Shown: positions 55,401 to 64,000 of the stretch, one piece after another | Layout of the letters: every line of letters begins with the position of its first letter | How positions within the stretch are numbered: the first letter of the stretch is position 1 | Source: Puccinellia tenuiflora | Taxonomy: Eukaryota; Streptophyta; Magnoliopsida; Poales; Poaceae | NCBI GenBank assembly: GCA_012064385.1 | Contig: QRDG01000415.1 | Location: 3,027,931 to 3,091,930 of the forward strand | Direction: 5' to 3' | Length of the DNA: 64,000 nt | Translations under genes and position numbers: made by a program | Notes under the pieces: generated by a model | Told to the model about the DNA's origin: nothing | Databases searched by the model: none | The model's input: the letters and a program-made list of their open reading frames with translations, nothing else

Positions 55401-56245
55401 AAATGTTGTTCCTATGCAGAATTTGTTAAAAAAACAATCTATAAAAATTCTAAGTATGTTCATAGAGAAGTGTGATGATATATGTGCACCCTCACTAAAC
55501 CACTGCAGGCAGTTGCTAGGGCAACATCTATCTGGCTTAGGTTTGGAGGACTTGAAGGGCTTAGAGAATCAGCTGGAAATGAGCCTGCATAACATTCGGC
55601 TAGCTAAGGTGATATCTAGTGGTATTCCCATATGTAGCAATCATGAATCTGCAGTGCCACTAACCATATTGTTCTTTCCAGGACCAACTTATGATTGATG
55701 AAATTAAAGAGTTGAACACGAAGGTTAGTGCTTATTTATTTTACAACATTAATAGAAGCATAGCATTTGAGAGGTGGTGCGTGAAATGTCTTGGCATAAA
55801 ACCTTTTTGAACTACAGGGAAGCCTCATGCAACACGAAAATGTAGAGCTACAGAAGAAACTAAATATCATTCGTCAAGAAAATATGGATTTGCAAAACAA
55901 GGTGCATGATAATGACAAAATACTATATCCATATTCCACAATTTTTCAACTAGCTAAGATATTAAGTTGTGATATATTATTTTTCAACAATTTCAGTTAA
56001 ATGGGCAACCAGAGGTAAACGCGGGAATTACAAGTTCCTCTACCCAGTACAGCATTACGGCTCCAGAGGATGTAAATCCAGTATGTCTGAAACTCAGCCA
56101 GCCACATCATGCTGAAAGGGACGATGAGCAACCAGAATCACCAACACTAAGGTACATTTTATTTTCTTAATGTTTTAAAAACCATAACTGAATACATAAT
56201 TAATTAAGCTAACACGTATCAATGCGACAATGCAGCAGACTTTGA
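46441..56245 (+). CDS. MIKC-type MADS-box transcription factor, AGL17-like, eight exons
   Basis: Exons: 46441-46622, 48825-48900, 54849-54910, 55509-55608, 55682-55723, 55818-55901, 55997-56151 and 56236-56245, giving 236 residues. Exon sizes 62, 100 and 42 match the conserved MIKC pattern. The MADS domain is residues 1-61 (MVRGKTVIKKIESTTSRQVT start; SKRKGGLFKKAKELGILCDA). The I region is GTKSIIERYQQVKDD. The K domain runs from FWQAEGGRLRQQLHNLQENH through RQLLGQHLSGLGLEDL, LENQLEMSLHNIRLAK and DQLMIDEIKELNTK to GSLMQHENVELQKKLNIIRQ. The C region has VCLKLSQPHHAERDDEQPES and ends LSRL. It resembles the AGL17/ANR1/OsMADS27-57 clade, nuclear DNA-binding factors often acting in roots. ATG 46438 is an equally possible start, adding one residue. 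Substitutions K25, G26 and Q42 depart from the usual KRRNG and CDAEV. Intron 2 is 5.9 kb because of a decayed Gypsy insertion. Confidence 0.9.
47232..47527. mobile_element. degenerate Stowaway MITE in MADS intron 1
   Basis: Left end CTCCCTCCGGTTTTGTATAC with AAGGTCACTGT; the inverse of the right end reads CTCTGTTTGTTTTTGAATAC and, further in, TACAAGGCCATTGTC. TA on both sides (47230-47231, 47528-47529). About 296 bases. Confidence 0.6.
48901..49639. other. MADS intron 2, 5' part; nothing recognised
   Basis: AT-rich intron. Small frames at 48903-49142 and 49136-49387 have no motif. Confidence 0.4.
49640..54630 (+). mobile_element. decayed Ty3-gypsy element in MADS intron 2
   Basis: Gypsy order is preserved, with many stops and shifts: gag near 50430-50700 (KLEFSIYDGSVESLIWLHRC); RT near 51905-52150 (FLIPTIDELLDELQDTKLLT, then FLMNPFGLTNASVNFWSLMN); RNase H near 52660-52930 (PRHTKLGDYEWELVELFQAI); integrase near 53300-53400 (IWSDISMYFIEAMPSVHGKV). 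LTR pieces match at about 49648-49770 and 54505-54620 (TTACTTCCT followed by AATTAGAGTTT). The 3' LTR appears to start TGTCATAGGG at about 54367 after a GCTTGGGGGCACAT polypurine-like run; the 5' LTR lacks its left part. Same strand as the host gene. Exact ends and TSD were not resolved. Confidence 0.75.
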
Positions 56246-56851
56246 GTAAGCAACCTATTGTACAGATACGCATCCCCAGAAGTATGTTTCAGAAAATGAA
56301 AGCATTTCATTACCACAGCCCCAGCACCAAAGGTGCAGCCGTAAATTTGTCAATTGTTAGACAAAAACGTCTGCGTAAATCAACCGCAGATTGTTCTTCC
56401 CATTAGATGCCTATGAATTGTGCACATGAACTACGTATGTACGTACCATTGTGAGAGTTGCAACTTCCTATTTTTTTTCTTGCTCTTAAATACAATAATA
56501 CATGTGAGTCGTTATTAAGAAAGAACAATAATATACATATTTGTTGAATCTCGGTACACTTGCATTCTGGTAAGGAATAGCAGTGGGCAATTGATCGAAG
56601 GCCGTGCTGTGTAAAAACTGCTAACGTGTTTTAGACCGTATGGCCTGAATGGTCTGTTTTCTTTTGGTTTATGCCTCACTTTGTTTACTCCTCCTATATC
56701 AATATAAAATACAAAACTTTTTCCTTGCTTAAAAAAAACAGGTAACGTGTTTTTTTCCAAAGTACTGCGTATTTCTTAGGGCTGGTTCTGAGATTTCGGA
56801 AGGCGAAACAAGAACACAAGGCACCATAATTTAGACATATAAATAAATATA
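56246..56851 (+). other. 3' UTR and flank of the MADS gene
   Basis: Non-coding. AAATACAATAATACATG near 56488 may serve polyadenylation. The minus-strand frame at 56515-56760 shows no motif. Confidence 0.4.
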
Positions 56852-57106
56852 CTCCCTCCTCCGTGAATAAGTGTACGTTTTCCTTTTTTAAAAGTCAAAC
56901 ATTTTCAAATTTGACCAAAATTTTACACAAAAATACCAATATATGTGACATCAAATTACTATATTATTAAACTACATGTCAAGATGTATCTAGCGGTATT
57001 AATTTAGCGTCATAAATGTTATTACATTTCTCTAGGAAGGTGGTCAAGATAATAAAGTTTGACTTAAGACATGTCTAAACTTACACTTATTTGAGGACGG
57101 AGGGAG
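56852..57106. mobile_element. Stowaway MITE
   Basis: Left end CTCCCTCCTCCGTGAATAAG with TGTACGTTTT; right end AACTTACACTTATTTGAGGA then CGGAGGGAG; TA at 56850-56851 and 57107-57108. 255 bases. AAGTCAAACATTTTCAAATT and the AATAAAGTTTGACTT block also pair. Confidence 0.92.
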
Positions 57107-58093
57107 TATGTGTAAATAAAATGTTAAAGATGAATATTTAAAGTGCATCTAAAAGCAATATCCACATCAAATAATTTATGAATATTATAATAATTTTTTG
57201 TTCCTCCAGAATAACTCTAGCCAACTGTGGCGGCCCAGACCTGATAGCCACAGTAGATGTTAAATTTTAAAGTAGAAATAAATGTGTAGGACTTGTATGT
57301 TTATTAAGTATGTTGCAAATGAAATTATAAAGTGCTTAGTTATACCAATAGTCGTAATGGCACGACGACTACAGGTACCCTGTTTTGTATTTGTTTCCAC
57401 AATGTTTCAAAAATTTCGAAAAAACATACATGGGCGTAGCCAACTCTATACAGTACGGGCATACAAATTTTCAATGTGAAGTACCTTGTATTTCGGTCTT
57501 AGCAAAAAAGAAAAATCCAACAAAATTTAGGAGATTTGAAATGTGCACTGTTCATGTCCCAGATCTGTAAATTTGTTATTTTTTATGAGTCTAGAATACA
57601 TGGTATTTTATATTGAAAATTTTACAAATATATAGAACAAAGTACTAAGTACACCATGATAGTTTTTTTTTTGAATTTTTGCGAAGCTTCAAATTTTAAC
57701 TTTTCAAAAAATTCGATAAAGTGCTACCTGTAGCATGGGTGATATATTACCGCACCCTTAGTTATTCCTCTAAGTAGCATAAACCATCGGACTTTCCTTT
57801 CCAAGTTTGACTTTTCACCATTGGATTGTGTTTGTTTCTACTAGTATGATTTTCTTAATGAACGAATTAAGGGTATGATAAATTATTTTTGAGTCTATGT
57901 TTAGCTCACGATGAGCATGGTGGAGGACTGGCCTACTTGACCTACAACGCTCAATCTTCAAGTAACGGAGTAGAAGTGATCACGAATATCACATAATCCT
58001 TTAGAGACACTGACATGGTGGACCGACCAGCTTCAGATGACCGCATGTGTGTTGATTAGAGTTAAAGTCGCACGCTCAATCGAAAACAAGAGC
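57107..58093. other. no gene seen
   Basis: AT-rich intergenic DNA. Short frames at 57282-57570 have no motif. Confidence 0.35.
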
Positions 58094-58292
58094 TGCTACC
58101 ACGGATAACTTTTGTAGACCGTGATACGTGGTGTCAGCCATCACCCAACCAAGCATTCGGCTGCTCATAGACCACGAATTCGGCAATTCGTGGCAGATGG
58201 TTTGTATCTACCACAAAAATGTGTGGTAGATGGTGCATATCTACCACGGACGACAGGGCCAAACGTGGTAAAAAAACACTTTTCTTCTAGTG
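58094..58292. mobile_element. one end of a CACTA element
   Basis: The segment ends TTTTCTTCTAGTG, whose inverse starts CACTAGAAGAAAA, a CACTA terminus. Inside it, CTACCAC and its inverse GTGGTAG recur at about 58095, 58165, 58208, 58222, 58238 and 58264, as expected of subterminal transposase-binding repeats. The opposite terminus was not found, so the element is broken. Confidence 0.55.
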
Positions 58293-58806
58293 TGGCTTGG
58301 CCGCTGCTCGACCCCGGAGTTGGCGGCGCTAGCATACGACTACATACCCATCCACACTTACGGCCTTACGGGGATGATGCGGTCCTCAAGTTCCTCGATG
58401 ATCGCAAGGACGCGTGGTTCCTCAAGCCGCAGGGAATCAGGATAGCCACCATGACCGAGGAGACGGAGCACCGCCAGGTCGGGCAGAAGATCTACGACCC
58501 CTTGGTGAGCTACTACAGACAACAGCCAGAAGTGACGAAGTACCAGATATAGGTGTTCGGATCCCATGGCATCAGTCCTTCCTACAACGAGTCGGTCCTA
58601 CCTATGACATGGGTCCTCCCTACAGTGCAGGCCCTTCTTACAGCGTCAGTCCTACCTACGGTGTGGGTCCTTCCTATGATGCCGGTCCTACCTACGGCGT
58701 GGGTCCTTACCACTGTGCGATCCCTTCCCACGATGCAATCCCTTCCCACGACAGCGGCTCTTCAGACGAGTCAGGGACTGACGATGTGGGCGACCCCAGG
58801 TTCTGA
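58293..58806 (+). pseudogene. GC-rich coding remnant with GPTYGVGPSY-type repeats
   Basis: Adjacent to the CACTA terminus. One frame to 58552 reads LKFLDDRKDAWFLKPQGIRI and QKIYDPLVSYYRQQPEVTKY; another, to 58806, reads VGPTYDMGPPYSAGPSYSVS and further GPTYGVGP copies, then an acidic end (SGSSDESGTDDVGD). The repeat is about 24 bases with GGTCCTACCTACGGCGTGGG as its core. It could be the C-terminal part of a CACTA-encoded or captured gene. No family is recognised. Confidence 0.4.
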
Positions 58807-59205
58807 GTCCCGCTAGAGCGCCAGATCAAGGCATAGGAGGCTGTAACTCATTGCTCTGGCGTGGGGCCTCCTTCGGCGCGTGCCCTTTTGATCAGCGGCG
58901 TTGACACCGATATCGATGTTTAATGTATTAGATTTTAGGATGTTTTCGAATCTCCTATGTTTAATATGGAACTTATCGTAGTAGAGTTTAATTTGAGGAT
59001 ATCTAATGTATAATAGGCAATTTATCATAGTAGATTTTAATTTGAGGACGATTTAGTGTGAAGATGTGTAGTTGGTTAAGTGATTCTAGTGTAGTGTATA
59101 AGTGAAATGAAATGAAATTTGTGCAGGTATTAAAATGAGTGACAATGTTTTGGCGAAATGACCGCCATACCGTGTTTTGAGGTGTAAGATGTTTGTCATA
59201 GTGCT
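58807..59205. other. AT-rich spacer with a short tandem repeat
   Basis: Between 58960 and 59050 a unit of about 62 bases with GTAGTAGAGTTTAATTTGAG / ATAGTAGATTTTAATTTGAG occurs twice. No gene. Confidence 0.4.
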
Positions 59206-60605
59206 CCTCGTGAACTTTGAAGCTATGATGATGTATTTTAATTCAACATGTTGTGTCTGATCGCGTATGCTGTTCATAGTTGCATTCCAATTATGCTCAG
59301 ACCATCCCTGCAGTGCAAGGCGTGACTTCCTGGACCTTGTCAGGAGAGACATTCTTCAGATTGGGACATTTGAAGTCACCCTTGTCCAACTCAACAAGGC
59401 CAAGTTAGAGGACCATGGCAGGGTTGTAGTCACCAACGAGGCAGGATGAACCTATTTTTTGTTGCCCTCGTTGGAGATTTCTTAGAGATGCTTACGGGAG
59501 GGAAGCCGGTAGGAGGTGTTTGTTCTATCTTGACGATAGTGATACCAACATCGGTGTCTTTTACTGAAGAAAACGGCAAAGGCCTCAGAGAGGAAGACCC
59601 TAGTCATACTATATATGTTAGCACTTATTTTGTTAACTCAACCTATTATATGTTATTGATGTTCTTGTTACTAGAAATATCATTGAAAATTACAGTATTT
59701 TTTTATTTTCAAAAAATCATTAGTGACGTGGCTAAATAATGTCGCACCACTGTTACGTATATTACCAATGGTATGGAACATGACACACCACTGGTAACAA
59801 ATACAATCGGCGTATCAGTAGTGGCGTGCCATAGCCGCACGCTACTGGTAGGCAAATCTGCACTAGTGATAGTACCGGCGATGTGTCTCGTTGATTATCG
59901 GGATCTATGTTGTGAAAATGCACTTTGACTCCCGAGCTCACCTGCTCTTTCCTGTTTTCGAAATTCTAAAAAATAAAATATGAAAATACTTCAAAAAAAT
60001 CTGATAAAAAGGACAACATACATATACTATTTTCCAAGTATCTACAAAGTTTCGTGGGTGAAATGACACATTTGCTGATCTGTGCATGAAAATCAGTGCT
60101 CATTTGTGGCAACAAACATATCACAAAATGATCACTGATTTTTTTTCATAGAGGAGCACAAGTGTCATTTCACCATGAACTTTGCACATACTTAGAAAAT
60201 AGTATATGTTTGTTGTCCTCTTTTCCAACTGTTTTGAAATGTTTGTATTTTTTTGAATTTTGAAAACAGGCAGGAGTAGGTGAGTTCGGGAGCCAAAACG
60301 CAGCTCTCTCTATGGTGTATATCTTTCATACTACTGATAGTACCTTATATGGAAACTATGCTGATTTTGTAGTGAAGTTCGGTAAATCTTCCATAGTACC
60401 AATAACAGATGATCATAGACTAGGTTGAGTGGATGATGTCCACTTAGCCCCTATATTTTCAAAAGATCTTCAAAATGATAGAAGTAGATGTTCTATTAAA
60501 ATAATCTTGTTTTGGTATTTCAAAACTCCAAACTAGCTTTATGCAAAAAAAAAAAAAATCAAAATTGGTTACACCGCTTTATGCATTCATTGCATCCTTG
60601 TTACT
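59206..60605. repeat. left copy of an about 1.4-kb duplicated segment
   Basis: Aligns with 62993-64000: AACTTTGAAGCTATGA, TTTAATTCAACATGTTGTGT, GCCGGTAGGAGGTGTTTG, AATCTGCACTAGTGATAGTA and TTCAAAACTCCAAACTA occur in both in the same order. The left copy is interrupted by a foldback element at 59928-60305 that the right copy lacks. Minus-strand protein similarity between the copies (KNVSPD, PCTAGMV / PCTTGMV, IVKIEQTPPTGF) points to a coding ancestor, here with stops. Confidence 0.75.
59928..60305. mobile_element. foldback element with GGCTCCCG ends
   Basis: Left arm GACTCCCGAGCTCACC, TTTCCTGTTTTCGAAATTCT, GGACAACATACATATACTAT; the inverse of the right arm reads GGCTCCCGAACTCACC, TGCCTGTTTTCAAAATTCAA, GGACAACAAACATATACTAT. 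Its absence from the right copy of the duplicated segment (GATCTATGTT joined to ATCTTTCATA) shows it is an insertion younger than the duplication. Confidence 0.8.
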
Positions 60606-60672
60606 TCATTTGGTACAACTTTAAAGTACATTCAATTTACTCATCTGCTACATTATGTTGCGGACCTGGACA

Positions 60673-62353
60673 CACTACTAGGAAAAGGGCTACCGCCGGC
60701 GCACGGGGACGCGCCGGCGATGCTCACGCTGGTGGTACGCACATAGTGCCGGCGCGCCCCTATGCGTCGGGGGTAGTCCAGTTACCGCCAGCGCGCTTGC
60801 CCCCCTATGCGCTGGGGGTAGCCTAGTTAGCGGCGATGTGCCGGCGGTAACTTTTTTTTGCAAATTCTTTTTTTTACATATTGTTTTCAAATTTTATCAT
60901 ATATTCAAATTATGTGAATTTTTTGACTTGGTCAACTTCCTAATCGGTCACCCAACTCAAATTACTTCCCAGTTCGTCACCCATCCTCAAATTGCTCTAG
61001 CCACAACACGCTTAACATCTTAGTTCCATTCAATTGCACATCCGAGAAAGAAGTTATAACTATCATATCAATCCTATTAAGCCTTTGAGCATGATGTCAC
61101 ACGTTTCATCATTTGACTTTGAAACTGTTATTCTAAAAAACAATAATTATTAAGTAACAATAATCTTTATTGAATAAGTGGTTTGACCACAGTTCGAATA
61201 GTTTGACCATAGTTTGAATAGTTTGACCACACTTTGACCAGAGTTTGACCAAAAATTAAGAAAAAAATAAAAATATTTGAAAAATTCAGAAATGTCAAAA
61301 TACAATGATTGTGAGTCAAAATAAAAATGCTTTTTTACAAATTTTAAATTTGAGGATAACTTTTTTCCTTCGGAATTTTACGTCTATTTCATAATTCCCG
61401 TTAATTACTATAGACAAAAATTTCAACGACCACTTGTTACCTATCGCCTTTAAATATAAATATTCCTTCTATAGAGTCAAATCTACGGAGATATGTTTTT
61501 GTGCTTCATGTTTTGATATTTCTACGTTAATTATGAGGATAACTTTTTTCCTTTTGGAATTTGAAGACAGTTTGAAAAGTTTGACCACAGTTTGAATAGT
61601 AGTTTGACCACAGTTTGAATAGTAGGTTGACCACACTTTGGCCAGAGTTTTGACCAAAAATTCAGAAATTAAAAAAGTAAAAAATATTTGAACAATTCAT
61701 AAATGTCAAAACACAATGATTGTGAGTCAAAATAAAAAATTGATTTTAAAAAAAAAAATTTGAGGATAGCTTTTTTTCCTTTCAGAATTTTACGTCTATT
61801 TCATAATTCCTTAATTACTATAGACAAAGATTTTCAGCAACCATTTGTTACCTATCGCCTTTTGAATATATATATTCCTTCAATAGAGGCAAATCTACAG
61901 AGATGATTTTTTTGTGGTTCATGTTTTGATATTCGTATGTTAATTATGAGGATAAATTTTTTCTTTTGGAATTTGAGGATTTTACATTTTGAAGTTTTTA
62001 TCGTTTTCTAAAATTTGAAAATGTACCGCCGTCGCGTGGTGGCTGCGGTGCGCCAGGGTACACGATTTACCGCCGGCGCACGGGGCTGGAGGCGCGCCGG
62101 GGCTAGTTTGGCTTAGCGCCGGCGCGTGAGGCTGTGGATGTGCCGGGGCTATTTGGCTTACCGCCGGCGCACGGGCCACTCTGCACACCGGCGGTAAGTG
62201 AGCATGCAGGGGCCGGGGTGATCGCACCTTAGCGCCGACGCATAGAATTGGTGGTGCGCCGGGGGTACTCTGTTAGCGTCGGCGCATAGCCGGCGCATCG
62301 AAAATATGGTGCGCCGGCGGTATATTTTTTCTATAAGCTGTTTCCTAGTAGTG
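60673..62353. mobile_element. non-autonomous CACTA element, TSD ACA
   Basis: Starts CACTACTAGGAAAAGGG and ends TTTCCTAGTAGTG, flanked by ACA at 60670-60672 and 62354-62356. Both ends carry GC-rich subterminal repeats built on ACCGCCGGCGCA in both orientations (60690-60850 and 62020-62330). The AT-rich middle contains a direct duplication of about 411 bases (CACAATGATTGTGAGTCAAA at about 61300 and 61711). No transposase. Confidence 0.92.
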
Positions 62354-62984
62354 ACAATAAAGAGAAGACGGCGTAGGGTCGTAGTACTATACTCTTCACT
62401 TCTTGTGGAGTTGTGGCCTCTTTTTATGTATTTAAGTAATGTTTCCACTATTCGTAGTAACTATATCCATCACGGATAACAAGATTTGGATCCACCCCTG
62501 ATCTTGATCACTACAAATGATATCAAAGCACATGTTGACTGTAGGTTGTGATCCTAGGAAATTGAAAGTACATAGTAATAATATTTTCCATGTGATTTGA
62601 GAAATACTCTCTCACTACTCATCTTCTTAAGATAGAACAATAGAGTTTCTAAATGAGTAGTTGCTCACCGCCCACTTCACCGAGGTTTTCTCAACAATTA
62701 CTTCTTTCAAAATCTCTTATATGGAAAAGTAAAGTTGTTTATAAGACTATTGTATTCCACATCTTAACTGATTATTTTCTCAACTCGCCTAATTGGGTAA
62801 ATAACTTCAAAATTTTTTTCCCTTCAAGGTTTTCAATCTCAAGAAGTGCAATTTTTTGCAGCTCTAATGTAAAGTCCTTGAAAATCAGGTCAGCTTCACC
62901 ACACATCTTCTAAAATACTTAAGCAGTAAGCAATGGTCTTATAAACTATGAGACTCTGGGCCGGCTCTAATATGAGGTCCTGCA
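62354..62984. other. no gene seen
   Basis: AT-rich spacer; the 86-codon frame at 62653-62913 shows no motif. A CACTAGTGCGAG at about 62983 marks the start of the right duplicated copy. Confidence 0.35.
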
Positions 62985-64000
62985 CTAGTGCGAGAACTTT
63001 GAAGCTATGACGGTGTATTTTAATTCAACATGTTGTGTCTGATCACGTATGTTGTTCATAGTTGCATTCCATAAATGTCGATATAATTGTTTGTTTCTTA
63101 TAACTATGCTCAGACCATCCCTGTTGTGCAAGGCATGAGTTCCTGGAACATGTCCGGAGAGACATTCTTCGGATCGAGACATTTGAACTCACCCTCCTCC
63201 AATTCACCAAGCCCAAGGACCATGTCAGGGTTGTTGTCACCCACGAGGCAGTCCGAGCCTATTTCGATTGCCCTTGTTGGAGATCCCTTGGAGATGCTTA
63301 CCGTATTGAAGCCGGTAGGAGGTGTTTGTTCTATCTTGACGATGTCGATACCAACATCGGTGTCTTTTACTGAAGACGACGGCCAAGACACCCAGGGATG
63401 AAGACCCCCAGGGATGAAGACATCGGTGTCAGGGTTGTTAGCACTTCTTTTGTTAATTGGACCTATTATATGCTACTGATGTTGCTGTTATTAGAAATGT
63501 CATTGAAAATTGCGCACCCTTTATTTTCAAAAAATCATTAATGGCGTGGCTAAATAAAGTTGCACCACTATTACGTATATTGCACTGGCGTGGAACAGGA
63601 CACACCACTAGTAGCAAATACCACTGGCGTGTCGTAGCCACGCCATTGGTAGGTAAATCTGCACTAGTGATAGTACCAACGATGTGTTTCATTGATATTA
63701 CATGGATCTATGTTTTAAATCTTTCATAGTGCTGGCAGTAGATTACCCTGTATGGAAACTATGTTGATTTTGGAATGAAGTTGGGTAAATCTTCCATAGT
63801 ACCCATAACAGATGACCATATATAGACTAAGTTGAGTGGATGATGTCCACACATAGCCCTATATTTGTCAAACGATCTTGAAAATGGTGGAAGTAGATGT
63901 TGTATCAAAATAATCTTGTGTTTGTATTTCAAAACTCCAAACTATCTTTATGCAAAAAAAAGCCAAAAGATTGTTTACACCCCTTTATGCATGCATTGCA
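62985..64000. repeat. right copy of the duplicated segment (cut by the window end)
   Basis: Partner of 59206-60605, continuing to the last base. It lacks the foldback insertion. CACTAGTG occurs at its start and, in AATCTGCACTAGTGATAG, near 63668; the inverse of the latter looks like a CACTA terminus, but flanking triplets do not match, so I do not call an element. Confidence 0.7.
63110..63391 (-). pseudogene. coding remnant, unrecognised, in the right duplicated copy
   Basis: A 93-codon minus-strand frame reads DVGIDIVKIEQTPPTGFNTV, then SPTRAIEIGSDCLVGDNNPD, then LGLGELEEGEFKCLDPKNVS and ELMPCTTGMV. The left copy keeps the same residues in part (LGLVELDKGDFKCPNLKNVS, PCTAGMV) but with stops. 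Conservation at residue level suggests a former protein; the function is unknown to me. Confidence 0.4.

Noticed and set aside
62983..63672. CACTA element suggested by CACTAGTG at both ends
   Set aside because: Flanking triplets do not match (CTG versus ATA) and the inner sequences of the two ends share little.
1..64000. tRNA, rRNA, CRISPR array, bacterial operon or prophage
   Set aside because: Nothing resembling cloverleaf genes, spaced direct repeats with spacers or clustered prokaryotic genes was seen; introns and plant transposons indicate nuclear DNA.

Overview
The window is plant nuclear DNA from a large, repeat-rich grass genome, most likely a Triticeae species (wheat, Aegilops or barley group). 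Three things point there: GC-rich first exons with GT-AG introns; abundant Stowaway, Harbinger, hAT, Mutator and CACTA elements with diagnostic target-site duplications (TSDs); and nested Gypsy elements whose LTRs start TGATACGTCTC. No tRNA, rRNA, CRISPR array or bacterial operon was seen. The taxon is an inference.

Four host genes or gene families can be supported. (1) A three-exon DUF569 gene lies on the minus strand at 1145-2201. (2) An 11-exon SLC35B/UTR5-type nucleotide-sugar (or PAPS) transporter lies on the plus strand at 13889-17762; an apparent extra base sits at the exon 9 acceptor. (3) A pair of paralogues encodes an unrecognised tyrosine-rich acidic repeat protein. The left copy, 19029-20411, is an open 460-codon reading frame. 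The right copy, 38014-38154 plus 43092-43543, has lost its C-terminal half and is split by a very young Ty1-copia element. (4) An eight-exon MIKC-type MADS-box gene of the AGL17 type spans 46441-56245; a decayed Gypsy element fills most of its second intron.

Region by region. 1-330 holds a decayed RNase H-like fragment. 1145-2201 is the DUF569 gene. 3571-9305 holds two related terminal-inverted-repeat elements embedded in three (TA)n tracts; the first contains a 1.07-kb triplication of 178-bp subrepeats, and the second a GC-rich captured-looking segment and an AGTTCAC motif field. 9459-12121 is a 2.66-kb solo LTR. 12400-13020 is a LINE remnant. 13889-17762 is the transporter. About 18435-32750 is the left duplication unit, and about 36135-43680 the right one. 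Each unit has independently received one Mutator-like element (20621-22108 and 36245-37678) and one LTR retrotransposon event (a nested Gypsy complex at 22130-32661 and the copia element at 38155-43091). The spacer between them carries a Harbinger MITE, a foldback element and two LINE 3' ends. 46441-56245 is the MADS gene. The right end, 58094-64000, is a mosaic of CACTA elements, a foldback element and a duplicated segment of about 1.4 kb.

The genes do not form an operon or pathway; they are independent host genes in a transposon landscape. The feature I find least explained by known families is the duplicated repeat-protein locus, followed by the (TA)n-embedded elements. Exon structures were worked out by hand from splice dinucleotides, phase and family conservation, and have not been checked against transcripts.
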